This document shows positions 50,394 to 61,000 of a stretch of 64,000 nt of DNA, piece by piece (the stretch's first letter is position 1; the number at the start of each line of letters is the position of its first letter). Both the position numbers and the translations under genes were made by a program. The DNA is from Geobacter sp. (GTDB lineage: Bacteria > Desulfobacterota > Desulfuromonadia > Geobacterales > Pseudopelobacteraceae), in the NCBI GenBank assembly GCA_025360785.1, contig JANYBN010000207.1, forward strand, positions 1-64,000, read 5' to 3'. The notes under the pieces are model-generated. The model did no database searches. It was not told the origin of the DNA and saw nothing but the letters and a program-made list of their open reading frames with translations.

Positions 50394-50761
50394 TGGATAT
50401 CCTTACAGTTAAAAATGTATTTACTTCGATTCAGGAAAATGTACTTGGCCTAAAGGCTCTTTTCCTGATTACAGATGACGGTTTTCCCGTTGTCAGCACT
50501 ATCGAAACTGGTGATGAGGAGGTTCGTTCCACGGTAGTCGGGGCAATTTTGTGTGAGTCCGGCCAAAGAGGAATCAAAGAACTCAACCTTGGAACACTTG
50601 AGGCGGTTATAACTGTCGGGTCGGAGGGATATTTTGTTCTAACAAAACTACGGGACGGTATGCTCTTCATGGCTGTAGCATCCCAGGAAGCATCACTCGG
50701 ATTGGTCCTTTTTCGAGTAAAAAGAGCTGTTCCGATTATTCTTGAAGCACTCGGTACCTGA
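50393..50761 (+). CDS. Roadblock/LC7-like protein, second copy
   Basis: LKALFLITDDGFPVVSTIETGDEEVRSTVVGAILCESGQRGIKEL... Confidence 0.85.
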   Translation: MDILTVKNVFTSIQENVLGLKALFLITDDGFPVVSTIETGDEEVRSTVVGAILCESGQRGIKELNLGTLEAVITVGSEGYFVLTKLRDGMLFMAVASQEASLGLVLFRVKRAVPIILEALGT

Positions 50762-50893
50762 TAGGATTGCAACCCTAATCTCATCGACTGAGACATTTTA
50801 CAAAGCAATATCCAAACTTCTTCCAGCATCCTTCCAGAATCATTAAGATTTAAACACCATCAGCATGAATCCAATATCTGATTTTGAATCAAA

Positions 50894-51988
50894 TTGCATA
50901 TCAAATATTTGGCTAAATTGGAGAGATCCATGAGAGAATTGAACATGCCATCTGAAATAGCACAAGTATATCCGACTGATTTGGAAAAGTTGGCTAAACA
51001 GATTTTTGTCAGTATTAACAGCGGCATTATCGTAGTAGCTGAAAACGGCAAGGTACTAACAGCTAATCCCTATGCACTTAACAAATTTGGATTTTCACTT
51101 GAAGAACTGACCAGTGACATTCTAGATACATTTATCCCTGGCCTGCTGTCAGTCGCAACCGAAACACGAGGTGAGCGCGTCTTTGTCTTAAGTAATCAAA
51201 GGGAAATCAATCTCGGTTTTAGTATATCCCAACTGCAATACAGCGATAATCAAACCGGGAAAATCATCCATTTCAGGGATATGACAGAAATTGTCACTTT
51301 ACGGAATAAATTGGGAAGAAATGAGTATTTTTCCACCATTGGCAAAATTGCATCCTGGATTGCCCATGAAGTACGCAATCCAATATTTGTAATAGCTACC
51401 ATTGCAAAAATCCTTTTAAAACAATTCAAGGATCCGGAACAGGTTAAATTTGTTTCCTCTATACTCAAAGAAACCAAATCCCTAAATAATCTGGTAGAAG
51501 ACCTGTTGATTTATGGAAAGCCATTGGAGTTAAAGCTTGAAAGGGTACTTATTACAAAAGTCATATCTGAGATTGTTGAAGACATGGAATCATTCACCTC
51601 TGAATTGGGAGGGGTAATCGAGGTAGTATCAGACAGTAATTACCTTGTTGCCGATATTGATAAGGAAAGGTTAAAACAGGTTCTGTACAACCTGATAAAA
51701 AACGCCCTTGAGGCCGGAGCAACCAAAGTTATCATCGCAATAATTTCAGATATAAGAACGATTAAAATATCTGTCACTGACAATGGCAAAGGGATAAAAG
51801 CCTCGCATATTGATAAGATGTTTAACCCATTCATCTCAACTAAAAAAGGCGGCACCGGTCTTGGGTTATCTATCTGCAAAAAAATCATGGAAGATCACGG
51901 CGGGGATATTCAGATATTAAGCAAACCTGAAGAAGGGGTTCATATTCAAATAGAATTCAAAAGAGCTTCCGATCAGGTTACCTTTTAA
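50894..51988 (+). CDS. PAS domain sensor histidine kinase
   Basis: WIAHEVRNPIFVIATI (H-box), NLIKNALEAGA (N-box), VTDNGKGI, GGTGLGLSICKKIMEDHGG. Confidence 0.94.
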   Translation: MHIKYLAKLERSMRELNMPSEIAQVYPTDLEKLAKQIFVSINSGIIVVAENGKVLTANPYALNKFGFSLEELTSDILDTFIPGLLSVATETRGERVFVLSNQREINLGFSISQLQYSDNQTGKIIHFRDMTEIVTLRNKLGRNEYFSTIGKIASWIAHEVRNPIFVIATIAKILLKQFKDPEQVKFVSSILKETKSLNNLVEDLLIYGKPLELKLERVLITKVISEIVEDMESFTSELGGVIEVVSDSNYLVADIDKERLKQVLYNLIKNALEAGATKVIIAIISDIRTIKISVTDNGKGIKASHIDKMFNPFISTKKGGTGLGLSICKKIMEDHGGDIQILSKPEEGVHIQIEFKRASDQVTF

Positions 51989-52832
51989 CCCTCGGATCAA
52001 GCGCATCACGGATCCCCTCCCCTAGCAGATTATAAGCCAATACCGTAAATAAGATTGATAAACCGGGAAAGAGCGACAACCACCAGGCAAATTCTATATA
52101 ATCCTTGCCGGAGGTTAGGATGTTGCCCCAACTTGGAGTTGGGGGCTGCACACCGATTCCAAGAAACGACAGAGCCGATTCGGTAAGGATAGCCCCGGCA
52201 ATGCCTAGTGTTGCGGAAACAAGTACCGGCGATATAGCGTTAGGCAGGATATGGCGGAAAATGATACGGGTGTTGGAGCAGCCGATACAGCGAGCAGCCA
52301 ATATGTAATCCATCTCACGGATTGAAAGAGTTTCAGCTCGAACCAGACGCGCAACCCCCATCCATCCAGTCAGACCTATCACCATCATGATGTACCAAAT
52401 CGATGGTTCCAAAAAGGTGATTATCGCTAGAATCAGAAAAAATGCCGGGAAACAAAGCATTATATCCACCAACCTCATTAGCGTGGCATCAACTATACCG
52501 CTGAAGTATCCTGAAACCAAACCAACCACGGTTCCTATTGAAACGGCAATTCCAACTGCCACAAAACCGACCTTTAGTGAAACCCGTGAGCCGAACAGAA
52601 CCCGACTGAGAACATCTCTGCCAAGCTCATCGGTACCGAACCAATGCTGCCAAGATGGTGGTGACAGAACCTTAAATGCATTGATGGCGCTAGGATCGTA
52701 AGGTGAAATGAGCGGAGCCAGCATCGAGACAACAAACAATGCCAGTACTATAATGCCGCCGAAGAGAGCCATGCGGTTACGCTTTAGATGAGGCCAGAAG
52801 ATCGAAATAAGATATGAATGTTTATAGTCCAT
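51978..52832 (-). CDS. ABC transporter permease, OppC/DppC-like
   Basis: HWFGTDELGRDVLSRVLFGSRVSL; EAA loop AARCIGCSNTRIIFRHILPN. Confidence 0.94.
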   Translation of the reverse strand: MDYKHSYLISIFWPHLKRNRMALFGGIIVLALFVVSMLAPLISPYDPSAINAFKVLSPPSWQHWFGTDELGRDVLSRVLFGSRVSLKVGFVAVGIAVSIGTVVGLVSGYFSGIVDATLMRLVDIMLCFPAFFLILAIITFLEPSIWYIMMVIGLTGWMGVARLVRAETLSIREMDYILAARCIGCSNTRIIFRHILPNAISPVLVSATLGIAGAILTESALSFLGIGVQPPTPSWGNILTSGKDYIEFAWWLSLFPGLSILFTVLAYNLLGEGIRDALDPRVKR

Positions 52833-52835
52833 CCC

Positions 52836-53816
52836 CTACCCCTCTCCATGACGGATACGCGGATCAGCTAGGGCATAGCATAGATCTGCAATAAGATTGC
52901 CTATCAATGTCAAAAATGCGCCAATCACCAAGATACCCATGACTACGGGATAGTCTCGCGACATAACACCTTGATAAAATAGCTGCCCCATGCCTGGAAT
53001 GGCAAAAATGGTTTCAAAGATTACACTGCCGCCAATCAAGCCGGGAATCGAAAAACCAAGCAGCGTGATCAGAGGCAGCAGCGCATTGCGCAAGGCATGC
53101 TTCCAGATCACAACACGCTCAGACAGGCCTTTGGCACGTGCGGTGGTAATGTAATCCTGGCTGATAACATTCAGCATGGCAGAGCGCATGTAGCGCGACA
53201 GTCCCGCCAGGCTACCGAAAGATGCCACCATCACCGGCATAATCAGATGTTTTGCCATATCCCAGAGATAGTGCACCGTTCCCCAGGAATCACTACCCAG
53301 AGTATGCAGACCGGAAATGGGAAGCCAACCCAGTCTCACCCCAAAAAAGTACATCAGCAGCAGAGCCAGCCAGAAAGTCGGTATGGCAAAACCAATAAAA
53401 ACAAATACGGTGATTCCTTTATCAAGCCACGTATCACGTCTGGTAGCAGCCAATATTCCAATCGGAATGGCCAGACCGAATTCAAGAATAAGGGCAATTA
53501 CATTCAAAGAAATGGTGACAGGCAAGCGTTCCTTTATCTTGTCCACGACCGGACGATTGTCCGATGAAAACGACCGACCCAGATCAAGCTTGGCAATATT
53601 AGCAACCCAGCTAAAGTACTGCTCATGCAACGGTTTATCTAGACCATAAAATTTAGTCAATCGTTCACGGGCTTCTTTACCAACTTTGGGATTCATTGCC
53701 ATCTGCATTTCTACCGGTTCACCTGGCGCCAGATGAATCACAGAGAAAGTGATCAGGGTAATGCCGACCATCAGCGGAATCAGAATGAAAATGCGCTTTA
53801 TTAGATAGGTTGTCAT
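52836..53816 (-). CDS. ABC transporter permease, OppB/DppB-like
   Basis: [61 protein letters not shown]. Confidence 0.95.
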   Translation of the reverse strand: MTTYLIKRIFILIPLMVGITLITFSVIHLAPGEPVEMQMAMNPKVGKEARERLTKFYGLDKPLHEQYFSWVANIAKLDLGRSFSSDNRPVVDKIKERLPVTISLNVIALILEFGLAIPIGILAATRRDTWLDKGITVFVFIGFAIPTFWLALLLMYFFGVRLGWLPISGLHTLGSDSWGTVHYLWDMAKHLIMPVMVASFGSLAGLSRYMRSAMLNVISQDYITTARAKGLSERVVIWKHALRNALLPLITLLGFSIPGLIGGSVIFETIFAIPGMGQLFYQGVMSRDYPVVMGILVIGAFLTLIGNLIADLCYALADPRIRHGEG

Positions 53817-54019
53817 GACAGTGGATCTTTCATGGGTGTGGACCTCCTACAATTACAAAAAAAAGCCAAGCATGACGCCTAACTCATTTTCATATTTGCC
53901 GAGGTTGGAAGGGATCGAACTATATATACTTAAAAAAGCAAGCCTTGACAATACTATTCACTTTATTTTATCGACAATGTTTGCATTCATGAGTCGGCAT
54001 CTAACCGGAATTACTGTAG

Positions 54020-54310
54020 TTATTTAATTATAGCCGAGTTTCTATTCATCATTATTTCCTGTGGTTTATCTGACAAGGTAAGGTCTTTAAGTTCCTCATC
54101 GCCAGACATGTTTGCAGCACTCGATTTTGGTGATTTATATCGGTAGTCCCCTTTTGCATCTAATAGATCAACGGCCAGATCCACTTCAGATACATCTGGA
54201 GTCAAAGGACCTGATTTAGTCCGTAGTCTCTTTTTAGCTGCGTACGCAATGCTGCTTACAAGTAAAGCAGCAACAGTGATTGTAAAAATTGTTGAAAATC
54301 GTTTTTTCAT
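54020..54310 (-). CDS. Small exported/anchored hypothetical protein
   Basis: MKKRFSTIFTITVAALLVSSIAYAAKKRLR; single ORF. Confidence 0.6.
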   Translation of the reverse strand: MKKRFSTIFTITVAALLVSSIAYAAKKRLRTKSGPLTPDVSEVDLAVDLLDAKGDYRYKSPKSSAANMSGDEELKDLTLSDKPQEIMMNRNSAIIK

Positions 54311-54424
54311 ATTAACTCGCCTCGGAGCTGTTGTGGCTATCGATTGGATTCTACCATAATGTAACAGAATGTCATTTTTGTTCAACAAGCATACCATATA
54401 TACTTATGTTTCATGAATTAAGCA

Positions 54425-54458
54425 TAAAAAAGGCCACATCCGAAGATGTAGCCTTTTT
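54425..54458 (-). terminator. UUCG-loop terminator
   Basis: AAAAAGGCTACATC TTCG GATGTGGCCTTTTTT on minus strand. Confidence 0.88.
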
Positions 54459-54477
54459 AAAGCATTATAAATAAGAA

Positions 54478-54705
54478 TTACTTTGCAGCAGGAGCAGCTT
54501 CAACAGCAGCAGGAGCAGCAACTTCTTTTTTAGCTTTCTTTACTTTTTTAGCTTTCTTTACTTTCTTTACTTCTTTTTTCTCAGCTACAGCAGCATGAGT
54601 AGCGTCTGCTGGGGCAGCAACAGGAGCAGCATCAGCAGCAAAAACTACAGCAGAGAAAGACATAGCAACAAGAGCAGCAACGATTGTGGAAAGAACTTTT
54701 TTCAT
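54478..54705 (-). CDS. Exported Lys/Ala-rich low-complexity protein (histone H1-like tail)
   Basis: Signal peptide then KKEVKKVKKAKKVKKAKKEVAAPAAVEAAPAAK; GGAGG RBS; own terminator. Confidence 0.8.
   Translation of the reverse strand: MKKVLSTIVAALVAMSFSAVVFAADAAPVAAPADATHAAVAEKKEVKKVKKAKKVKKAKKEVAAPAAVEAAPAAK
54526..54561 (-). repeat. Perfect 18-bp tandem duplication inside the Lys-rich gene
   Basis: ttttttagctttctttac repeated twice head-to-tail. Confidence 0.9.
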
Positions 54706-54747
54706 GGGTAATACCTCCAGATAATTTAGTGAATCTATTTGTTAGTA

Positions 54748-54764
54748 AAGCACATGTTGTGCCA
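54748..54764 (-). promoter_or_regulatory. Sigma-54-like -24/-12 element upstream of the Lys/Ala-rich gene
   Basis: Minus strand TGGCAC-AACAT-GTGCTT; satisfies GG-N10-GC. Confidence 0.55.
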
Positions 54765-55060
54765 AACGTTAAAATACACGTAACATACTAATGGAACTAA
54801 CTTTATATATTTTTACAACGTCACTAAGACACTCAAATGCTCAATTCCATACCTTATTTAAGGCATATTCAAAACAGAACATTATCAGGTGTGTATCAAC
54901 GCCATAATCTAACAATTACTTCTTAGCAGGTTGATGACAGGGCTACAAAGTAAGACAAGGCTAGTTCAAACAAGGTTCAAATACGTGTCTTCAATTAAGG
55001 TTCAGATTCTGAAAAACAATTGCATACAAATAACATGATTCTATAATGATTTGAAGGGAT

Positions 55061-55288
55061 TTAATGTTTGAAGGGAACTAGGGTTTGAGGTGGAGATTGG
55101 TGAGTTATCGGATCTGAATCTATATTTCTTCCTTGCCTTATTGTGTCTATTCTTTTGTTATCACCATCGAGTGAAATAAGTCGCCAAATATGCCCACATT
55201 CACATTCTTTTATGGGGCTTTCCTTTGATGTAAATCCTCTAGCTTCATATACATCAAACTTCCTGCTTTGGCAATTCGGACATTTCAT
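55061..55288 (-). CDS. Small zinc-ribbon protein
   Basis: MKCPNCQSRKFDVYEARGF...KECECGHIWRLISLDG; GAGGATG RBS. Confidence 0.7.
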   Translation of the reverse strand: MKCPNCQSRKFDVYEARGFTSKESPIKECECGHIWRLISLDGDNKRIDTIRQGRNIDSDPITHQSPPQTLVPFKH

Positions 55289-55434
55289 ATCATCCTCTTT
55301 ATATATAACTGTATATTGTGAATCAACCTCTTTTTGGCAATAAATAATAAGTATACTTGTTATAATTATTTTTTCAACAGACTGTTATTTTGAACAAGAT
55401 GAGGTGGTATTCCCGAATAATCCCGATTAAATCA

Positions 55435-55470
55435 CAAAAAAACGGGTTTCACAAAGCCTGTGAACCCGCT
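55435..55470 (-). terminator. Terminator downstream of ispE and tRNA-Gln
   Basis: AGCGGGTTCACAGGCTTTGTGAAACCCGTTTTTTT on minus strand. Confidence 0.8.
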
Positions 55471-55477
55471 AGTTTAA

Positions 55478-55552
55478 TGGCTGGGGCGGAAGGGATCGAA
55501 CCTTCGAATGCTGGAATCAAAATCCAGTGCCTTACCGCTTGGCGACGCCCCA
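55478..55552 (-). tRNA. tRNA-Gln (anticodon TTG), CCA encoded
   Basis: TGGGGCGTCGCCAAGCGGTAAGGCACTGGATTTTGATTCCAGCATTCGAAGGTTCGATCCCTTCCGCCCCAGCCA folds as a cloverleaf. Confidence 0.97.
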
Positions 55553-55573
55553 ATAAGAAATATTGTAACCCAA

Positions 55574-56416
55574 TTAGAGAGTTTCCACTGTTGCCACAAA
55601 CCAGTTTGTGCCATTAATAATTTCATGACACGCAGTTTCTGCGACATCCAAACTTTTAAATATTCCAAAAACAGTTGGTCCACTGCCAGACATCATGCTG
55701 CCAATTGCACCTAAATCCATCAATCGGGACTTGATGTCGGCAATTATCGGAAATGCCGATATTGTTACCGATTCAAGGTCATTTGATAATATGGAAACTA
55801 CATCTTCAATTGACCCGAAAAACTCCGGCAGTTTATTCAGTTCACGCCTACTTGTCAACTGTAAAGATCGATAAACCCAGGCCGTTGAAACATGTACACC
55901 AGGATTTACCAACAGAATCCAGCACTTCGGTATATTGGGAAGAGGAGTGAGCTTTTCACCAACACCCTCCGCCAGCGCAGTTTTTTTGAAAATGAAAAAG
56001 GGAACATCAGCACCAAGTTTGCAGCCGATCTCCATAAGTTTTTTTTCAGTCAGGCGACATTGCAGCAGCTCATTCATTCCCATCAGAACTGAAGCCGCGT
56101 CGCTGCTTCCTCCACCCAGTCCAGCGGCTACAGGTATGTTCTTCTTGATCTCGATATTCACTCCGCATTCTGATCCGGTAATATCAAGCATTGCCCGCGC
56201 AGCTTTCCAAGTAATATTTCCAGGACCATCCGGAACTCCCTTTGAGTTACAGGAGACGTTGATTTCAGTGGAGTTTGTCACAGTAAGAGTTATTTCATCG
56301 CATAGATTCACGCGCTGCATGATCATGCGAAGATCATGATACCCATCGGGCCTCTTTCCAATGACATCAAGCAAATAGTTTATTTTTGCTGGTGCGAACA
56401 GGGTTAATGTATTCAA
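55574..56416 (-). CDS. ispE: 4-diphosphocytidyl-2-C-methyl-D-erythritol kinase
   Basis: APAKINYLLDVIGKRPDGYHDL; IPVAAGLGGGSSDAASVLMGMNEL; GSMMSGSGPTVFGIF. Confidence 0.96.
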   Translation of the reverse strand: MNTLTLFAPAKINYLLDVIGKRPDGYHDLRMIMQRVNLCDEITLTVTNSTEINVSCNSKGVPDGPGNITWKAARAMLDITGSECGVNIEIKKNIPVAAGLGGGSSDAASVLMGMNELLQCRLTEKKLMEIGCKLGADVPFFIFKKTALAEGVGEKLTPLPNIPKCWILLVNPGVHVSTAWVYRSLQLTSRRELNKLPEFFGSIEDVVSILSNDLESVTISAFPIIADIKSRLMDLGAIGSMMSGSGPTVFGIFKSLDVAETACHEIINGTNWFVATVETL

Positions 56417-56576
56417 GTGAACTCCGTAATGAGGCTTTTAAGAATATCGTGCTTGTTATAAGAATAAACCGTATTTTTGTCGAGCAAGAAGTTGATCTCT
56501 TAAATGAATTTGACAGTTTTGCGGACATTGTGCTACCTGTGAAAATGTAATTGTAGATATAAAAGGAGTTGAATCA

Positions 56577-57254
56577 ATGTTTAAAAATATTCGTGAGGAC
56601 ATCAATTCAGTTTTTGAACGCGATCCGGCAGCTCGAAATGTATGGGAGATAGTTTTCTGTTATCCTGGACTTCATGCGCTTTGGTTCTATCGGATAGCCC
56701 ATTGGTTCTGGATTCACGAGTTCTTTTTTGCCGGTCGCTTTACGTCCCACCTCGGACGCTTCATGACCGGAGTTGAAATCCATCCAGGCGCCAAAATCGG
56801 TAGGAAGTTTTTTATTGATCACGGCATGGGTGTAGTTATTGGTGAAACGGCTGAGATCGGCGATAACGTTACACTCTACCACGGTGTTACCTTGGGAGGG
56901 GTTACCTGGGACAAGGTCAAGCGGCATCCAACCCTGGAAGATAATGTTGTGATAGGCTCCGGCGCCAAGATATTGGGGCCGTTTACAGTTGGCAAGGGGG
57001 CCAAGATCGGTTCCAACTCAGTTGTGGTCAAGGCGGTCCCGGAGAACGCTACTGTAGTTGGGATTCCCGGCAGGATAGTCATGGAACAAGAGAAAAAAGA
57101 TGTTGGCAGGGCAGATCTGCAACATGGTCAACTACCTGACCCTGAGGCCAAGGCTATTGCCTGCCTGTTCGACCAGATTCGTGAACTTGAGCGAAAATAT
57201 GATGTTCTCGCGGCAGAACATGCAGAACTTAAAAGCAAGGTTATGGCTAAATGA
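56577..57254 (+). CDS. cysE: Serine O-acetyltransferase
   Basis: [28 protein letters not shown]; hexapeptide repeats [41 protein letters not shown]. Confidence 0.95.
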   Translation: MFKNIREDINSVFERDPAARNVWEIVFCYPGLHALWFYRIAHWFWIHEFFFAGRFTSHLGRFMTGVEIHPGAKIGRKFFIDHGMGVVIGETAEIGDNVTLYHGVTLGGVTWDKVKRHPTLEDNVVIGSGAKILGPFTVGKGAKIGSNSVVVKAVPENATVVGIPGRIVMEQEKKDVGRADLQHGQLPDPEAKAIACLFDQIRELERKYDVLAAEHAELKSKVMAK

Positions 57255-58078
57255 TAAAACGACAGACCACCATAAATCGAATTTTTAAAGTTTCCGGCAT
57301 CGGCTTGCACAGTGGCAAGGAAGTAACACTGGAGTTTCTACCCCGTCGTGAATTCGGCATCGCTTTTGTGTATGAAGGGCAACTTATTCCCGCCCGCTAT
57401 GACATGGTTGGTGACACACGTCTCTCAACCCAGATTGGCTGCGGAGGAGTTTCTGTTTCAACGATAGAACACCTTATGGCTGCGCTCTACTTTTCCGGCA
57501 TCACAAACTGTCTGGTCTATATCGACGGACCCGAAGTGCCGATTCTGGATGGTTCAGCCTGGGAGTTTTATCAGGGAATGTGGAAAGCCGGGGTGTACGA
57601 GTTCCCGGAGTCAGGAGTTTATTTAAAAGTACTGCGTCCCGTAGAAGTTCATCACAATGATTCCTGGGTCAAGGTCAAGCCGCTTAACACGCTGGAAATC
57701 ACCATGTCAATTGAGTTTCGCCCACCAGTAGGAAAACAGAAAAAACGGGTGACAGACGTCGAAAACGCCTTTGCGATAATCAATTCCCGTACGTTTGTGC
57801 TTCAGGAGGAAATCGAAGCAATTCGCAAGATAGGTCTGGCCAGAGGTGGATCGCTTGAAAATGCTGTAGTAATCGGGAGTGATGAAATAATAAATCCACG
57901 AGGTCTGCGCTATAAAAAGGAACTGGTCAATCACAAGATACTGGATTTGATCGGTGATTTTTACACCAGCGGTTATCGAATTCTCGGAAAAGTAGACGCC
58001 AACAAGACCGGGCATTATCTCAACAATCTGCTGCTCAAGGAACTTTTCTCAGATCCTCAGAATTACAGTATCTATTGA
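57251..58078 (+). CDS. lpxC: UDP-3-O-acyl-N-acetylglucosamine deacetylase
   Basis: [49 protein letters not shown]. Confidence 0.94.
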   Translation: MIKRQTTINRIFKVSGIGLHSGKEVTLEFLPRREFGIAFVYEGQLIPARYDMVGDTRLSTQIGCGGVSVSTIEHLMAALYFSGITNCLVYIDGPEVPILDGSAWEFYQGMWKAGVYEFPESGVYLKVLRPVEVHHNDSWVKVKPLNTLEITMSIEFRPPVGKQKKRVTDVENAFAIINSRTFVLQEEIEAIRKIGLARGGSLENAVVIGSDEIINPRGLRYKKELVNHKILDLIGDFYTSGYRILGKVDANKTGHYLNNLLLKELFSDPQNYSIY

Positions 58079-61000
58079 CCAAGAATTACTTCGCCGGTAT
58101 CAGTAAAGAGTTTTACCGGCAATTCAAATGCCCTGATAAAAATATTCAAGATCCCCTTCCCCATAGATTTTACCGGAATGGCACTAACCTGAGGATCAGA
58201 CCATTTTCCTTTAGCCTCGAAATATGCGGTCAGCAGATCCTTGTCTTTCCCTGTTAATAACCATCCAACAATCGGAATCCTGTTTACTATTTTGTCCACG
58301 GTTTGAAGCGGTTGGGCTCCGATGGTAAACTTCAACTCTTCTTTAACGATATCTGCACTGCCTATTATCGACATGTTGATGGCATTGCTGGTTATGAATA
58401 GATCCTGAGTGGAGAGGATGCCATCCTTAACTGCGAAACTCCCTTTAATGGAACTGTAAGGTATACCACCAGAAGCCATGTCAGGCAGCTTGAATTTGAG
58501 TAACTGAGAAACGTTTAAAATTGAAAACACTTTCGCTAGCGTGTTGAATTTTCGTAACGTCCCGTTGTTCATACTGAGACGAATATTCCCCAAAGCGTTC
58601 TTTTTAATTTCAACAAGAGTATTTCCTCGGGCCGTCAGATTTCCATTAAGTGTCAGAGCCCCTGTAATCTCACGAGTTATATCGAGAGCAGCGAAAAGCT
58701 TTTCTGCATCAGTTTTGAATATATCCACAGTAATATCATACCGATCACCCTGTACGCCACCCGGCGCTATTCTCCCCTTGGCGGCAAACTTGCCTCCAAA
58801 TACTCCAGCAGTAAAGTTTTGCAGATAAACAGTGCCATTCTCCTGTTGTGCAGTGGCATTCAATTTACTGAACACCAACTTTCCAAAATTGCCTGTTTCG
58901 ACATTGAGAGACAACTTAACATCTACTCCCTGACTTTTCTGGTTCTCAGACTTTTGTTGCGGTGACGCAAACATGCGCAGGTCATCCAGGTCAAGTTTTG
59001 AAGAGGTCACAGCTAATGTTGCCTGGCGTGTCCGACCGGTCATGTAAATACCATTAAGATTGAAATTGGATGAATTAAACAGGCCGGAAACACTGTGCAA
59101 TGCAATGGAATCATTGTGGAGAGATAAATCAGCTTTGAATCTCCTGATACTGGCATCCGGGCGGTCTTCTGCAAGGTTCATGTCACGCAGGTAAAGCAGT
59201 GATGATGAAAGCATAATGTCACCTACAGGGTTTTTAAGGCTCTTAATAGATGCTTTAATACTGATCACTGAGTCGCCATAGCGTGCTGCAATAACAGACG
59301 ATTCCAAACCGTTTCCCTTAAAAACAAGCATACCGCTGATGCCACTGACCTGTTTCATCTGCTCGTCAGGCAGGAAACTTAACCGGGTGAGATTTACCGT
59401 GCCATAATAATTCAGAGCACTCATATCGACTGGGTCCCCTCCGCCTTTAATGTTAGCCTGAATTATTCCATTGATATTATACTTTTTCCACATAGAGAGG
59501 ATTGGCAGGGCTTCATTCATCAGGAACTTGTTGGTCTGGAGATCAAAGCCGAGATACGGCGTGTCTCCATAGCCGATCTGACCGCTACCGGTTACAACCA
59601 TCGGTTGAAGATTATAGTTTAAGGATGTGATTTTAGTGGATTCCGCACCGATAACTGAGCTGAATTTCAGAGTATGCGGCATCGAGAGCGGTTTACTGAC
59701 GTAGCCATGGAGTGCATAGGAGGCCTGTTTGAGATCCCAATCTCCGTTCAACCTGAAAGCTGAATAATGACCACTGCCGCTAAGATGCAATGAAGAACTG
59801 TTGGTGTATTCCAGTTTTGGTATGCCGGCCATTTTAGCCAGCCACGCCATTTCAGGGGCGCGAGGCGATATATTCATATTTATTGGATAATCGGCAGGCT
59901 TGTCGGTGTTATATTCCGTAATTGACCCATTAAGTGAAAATGGTGATGTTCCGAAGTTTCCGCTCATGCCGACCAGATTAAAGTTTTTACCTTTTAATTC
60001 AACTATTCCTTTCAAGTCATTGAAAGACGGTGCTTTGTCGCCATAACTCAAAACCCCTCTCTCGACTGTACCTCGTATCAAAAGGGTGTTGTAATTCTGC
60101 CCGATCTCCATATGTGCGATCTGGCTTATCCGGCCGTCAAGGACACCGGTATCAAGCTTGAATACACCTGATTTAATCTTGTTTTCGATATAGTCGGAGG
60201 TGCCGCTGTCAATAAGTTTATACGGCACATAGTTTCTGACATTTTCATAGAGAAATGTTGACGGGGTGCTGGCCTTGGCAAGGATGCGTGGATCTTTGGT
60301 CAAGTAATCGTGCAGCTGGAAACTCCCCTTGATCCTGAACCCTTCCATGCTTAGGTCTACTGAGGAAATGTCAATCAGCTGTTTATTCAGCTTAACTGTA
60401 TAGTCAAGCTGAAGAGTCTTTGGCGAAAGGGCCGCATGGAATATGGTCGGCCAATTTACGGTAGCGGAACTGATCAGAACCTTGCCTTTGGCAGAGAAGT
60501 CCTGGGGCTTGCCTTTGAAACCGGCAGAAAAATCCAGTCTGCCGCCGGTGTTGCCAAACGGAACATACAGACCGAAATAGGGCCAGAACCTGCCAATTTC
60601 GACCTGTTTGAGCATCAGATCACCATCTATGACAGTTTCCATAAATGGTTTACCTTCAGGTGGGAGCTGAATGTCTCCGTTTATGGCTATGTGGGAAGGT
60701 GCACCGCTTGCTGCCGGGATGTCGCCGGCAAATTTAAGATGGCCTTTTTGACCGCGGCCCAGATTGTTGGCGGTAATGGAAATATTGCGCAGAATGGCGG
60801 TAAGAGGCTCTTTTCTCCCTGCAAGATCACTCCAAAGAATTGCCCCCTTGTTTATGCGGATCTTTTTGAAATTCAAACGCACACCATTATCTTTACCGGG
60901 TTTCAGCAGGTCGTCGATATTCAAAATGCCGTCTGCAGTTCGAAACAGTGAAATGGTTGTCTCATCAAGGATCAGGCTCTTTATCACGATTTTTTTTTCC

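Noticed and set aside
53097-53649. Plus-strand ORFs over oppB
   Set aside because: Antisense to a clear permease gene.
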